Of a stretch of 35,400 nt of DNA, positions 35,143 through 35,400 are shown piece after piece; the stretch's first letter is position 1; each line of letters opens with the position of its first letter. Source of the DNA: Eubacteriaceae bacterium (lineage in GTDB: Bacteria; Bacillota; Clostridia; Eubacteriales; Garciellaceae); the NCBI GenBank assembly GCA_012838085.1, contig DUPX01000089.1, positions 1 through 35,400 on the forward strand, written 5' to 3'. Made by a program: the position numbers and the translations under genes. The notes under the pieces are model-generated. The model did no database searches. It saw only the letters and a program-made list of their open reading frames with translations, and was not told the DNA's origin.

Positions 35143-35400
35143 AACTCTTTTTGAGGTGCTTCTTCCCCTTCTCCTACCTTACCTTCCCCTTCTTCCATGT
35201 CCAGGGGTTGTTCATCTAGTTTTCCATAAAGATTGTCCCTTTCTTCTTCCAAAGCCTTTATATCTAATTTTAATTGTTTAATAACCTTATTTTGCCCAAT
35301 TTGCTTTACTAAACTCAATAATAATACAATAAATGCGCCTGCAAGGGCAGATATTAATATAACTACAGCCTGGGATATAGAAAATTTTGCAAATAAAAAG
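35139..35400 (-). CDS. LapA-domain-like membrane protein, C-terminal fragment (runs off the window)
   Basis: An ORF of 86 visible residues missed by the track because it is cut by the right edge. It reads FLFAKFSISQAVVILIS, then a second hydrophobic stretch (LAGAFIVLLLSLV), then a coiled segment KQLKLDIKALEEERDNLYGK and an acidic, glycine-rich tail. This matches the end of LapA/DUF1049 proteins: a hydrophobic hairpin plus a short cytoplasmic coiled coil. The N terminus is outside. It precedes tsaE on the same strand. Confidence 0.75.
   Translation of the reverse strand, partial: FLFAKFSISQAVVILISALAGAFIVLLLSLVKQIGQNKVIKQLKLDIKALEEERDNLYGKLDEQPLDMEEGEGKVGEGEEAPQKEL

Noticed and set aside
35087-35281. 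64-codon plus-strand ORF near the right edge
   Set aside because: The minus strand here encodes the LapA-like protein; the plus frame is Leu/Pro-rich and without ribosome site.

Overview
The window is AT-rich DNA, gene-dense and almost entirely on the minus strand. It looks like a chromosomal piece of an anaerobic low-GC Firmicute of the Clostridia/Tissierellia type. The signs are strong AGGAGG ribosome binding sites, consensus sigma-A promoters, a CIRCE-controlled groESL, a clostridial-style Rex, a small single-cluster-type ferredoxin, a Gram-positive RND pump without adaptor, and a thioredoxin reductase of unusual type. The genus cannot be fixed from the sequence alone.

Layout. 1-121: start of a PLP aminotransferase running off the left edge. 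506-4948: an RND efflux pump followed by its TetR-family regulator; a perfect 7-2-7 palindrome sits directly behind the -10 of a perfect sigma-A promoter. 4962-8497: a patch rich in 27-bp REP-like palindromes around a REP-associated tyrosine transposase (RAYT), with a DJ-1/PfpI protein, a ferredoxin and a DUF4268 protein. 8622-13968: a YeiH-type putative sulfate exporter, and an apparent operon Crp/Fnr regulator - thioredoxin reductase - thioredoxin - cytoplasmic arylsulfate sulfotransferase, with a Rex-like palindrome upstream. 14075-15041: a small protein of unknown function, two more REP copies and a GC-rich structured element directly behind guaA. 15039-17775: guaB and an ATP-pyrophosphatase-only guaA. 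17803-21247: a lone PTS IIC-type permease, a surface lipoprotein and an amidase. 21342-23503: groES-groEL. 23662-26175: an apparent operon of OGG1-like glycosylase, DUF554 and EamA transporter. 26351-27881: an FMN-binding lipoprotein facing rex. 27871-31526: ABC-F ATPase, D-2-hydroxyacid dehydrogenase, bioY. 31535-31638: a cluster of DnaA-box-like sites between two convergent genes. 31648-35400: the tRNA t6A operon (tsaE-tsaB-rimI-TIGR01906-tsaD) behind a partial LapA-like gene.

How the parts may work together. The most distinctive block is the redox/sulfate module. An Fnr-type regulator, a thioredoxin pair and a PAPS-independent arylsulfotransferase are consecutive with short gaps, and a putative sulfate exporter lies just downstream. 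The thioredoxin reductase has CAIC and a GGGNSA loop but no HRRxxxR NADPH motif, so its electron donor may not be NADPH. The palindrome upstream matches the core of the clostridial Rex operator, and rex itself lies 13 kb away, so the module may be read out by NADH/NAD+ state. The RAYT gene and at least seven full REP copies form a second system: a resident single-stranded-DNA transposase and its dispersed palindromes. No tRNA, rRNA or CRISPR array was seen.
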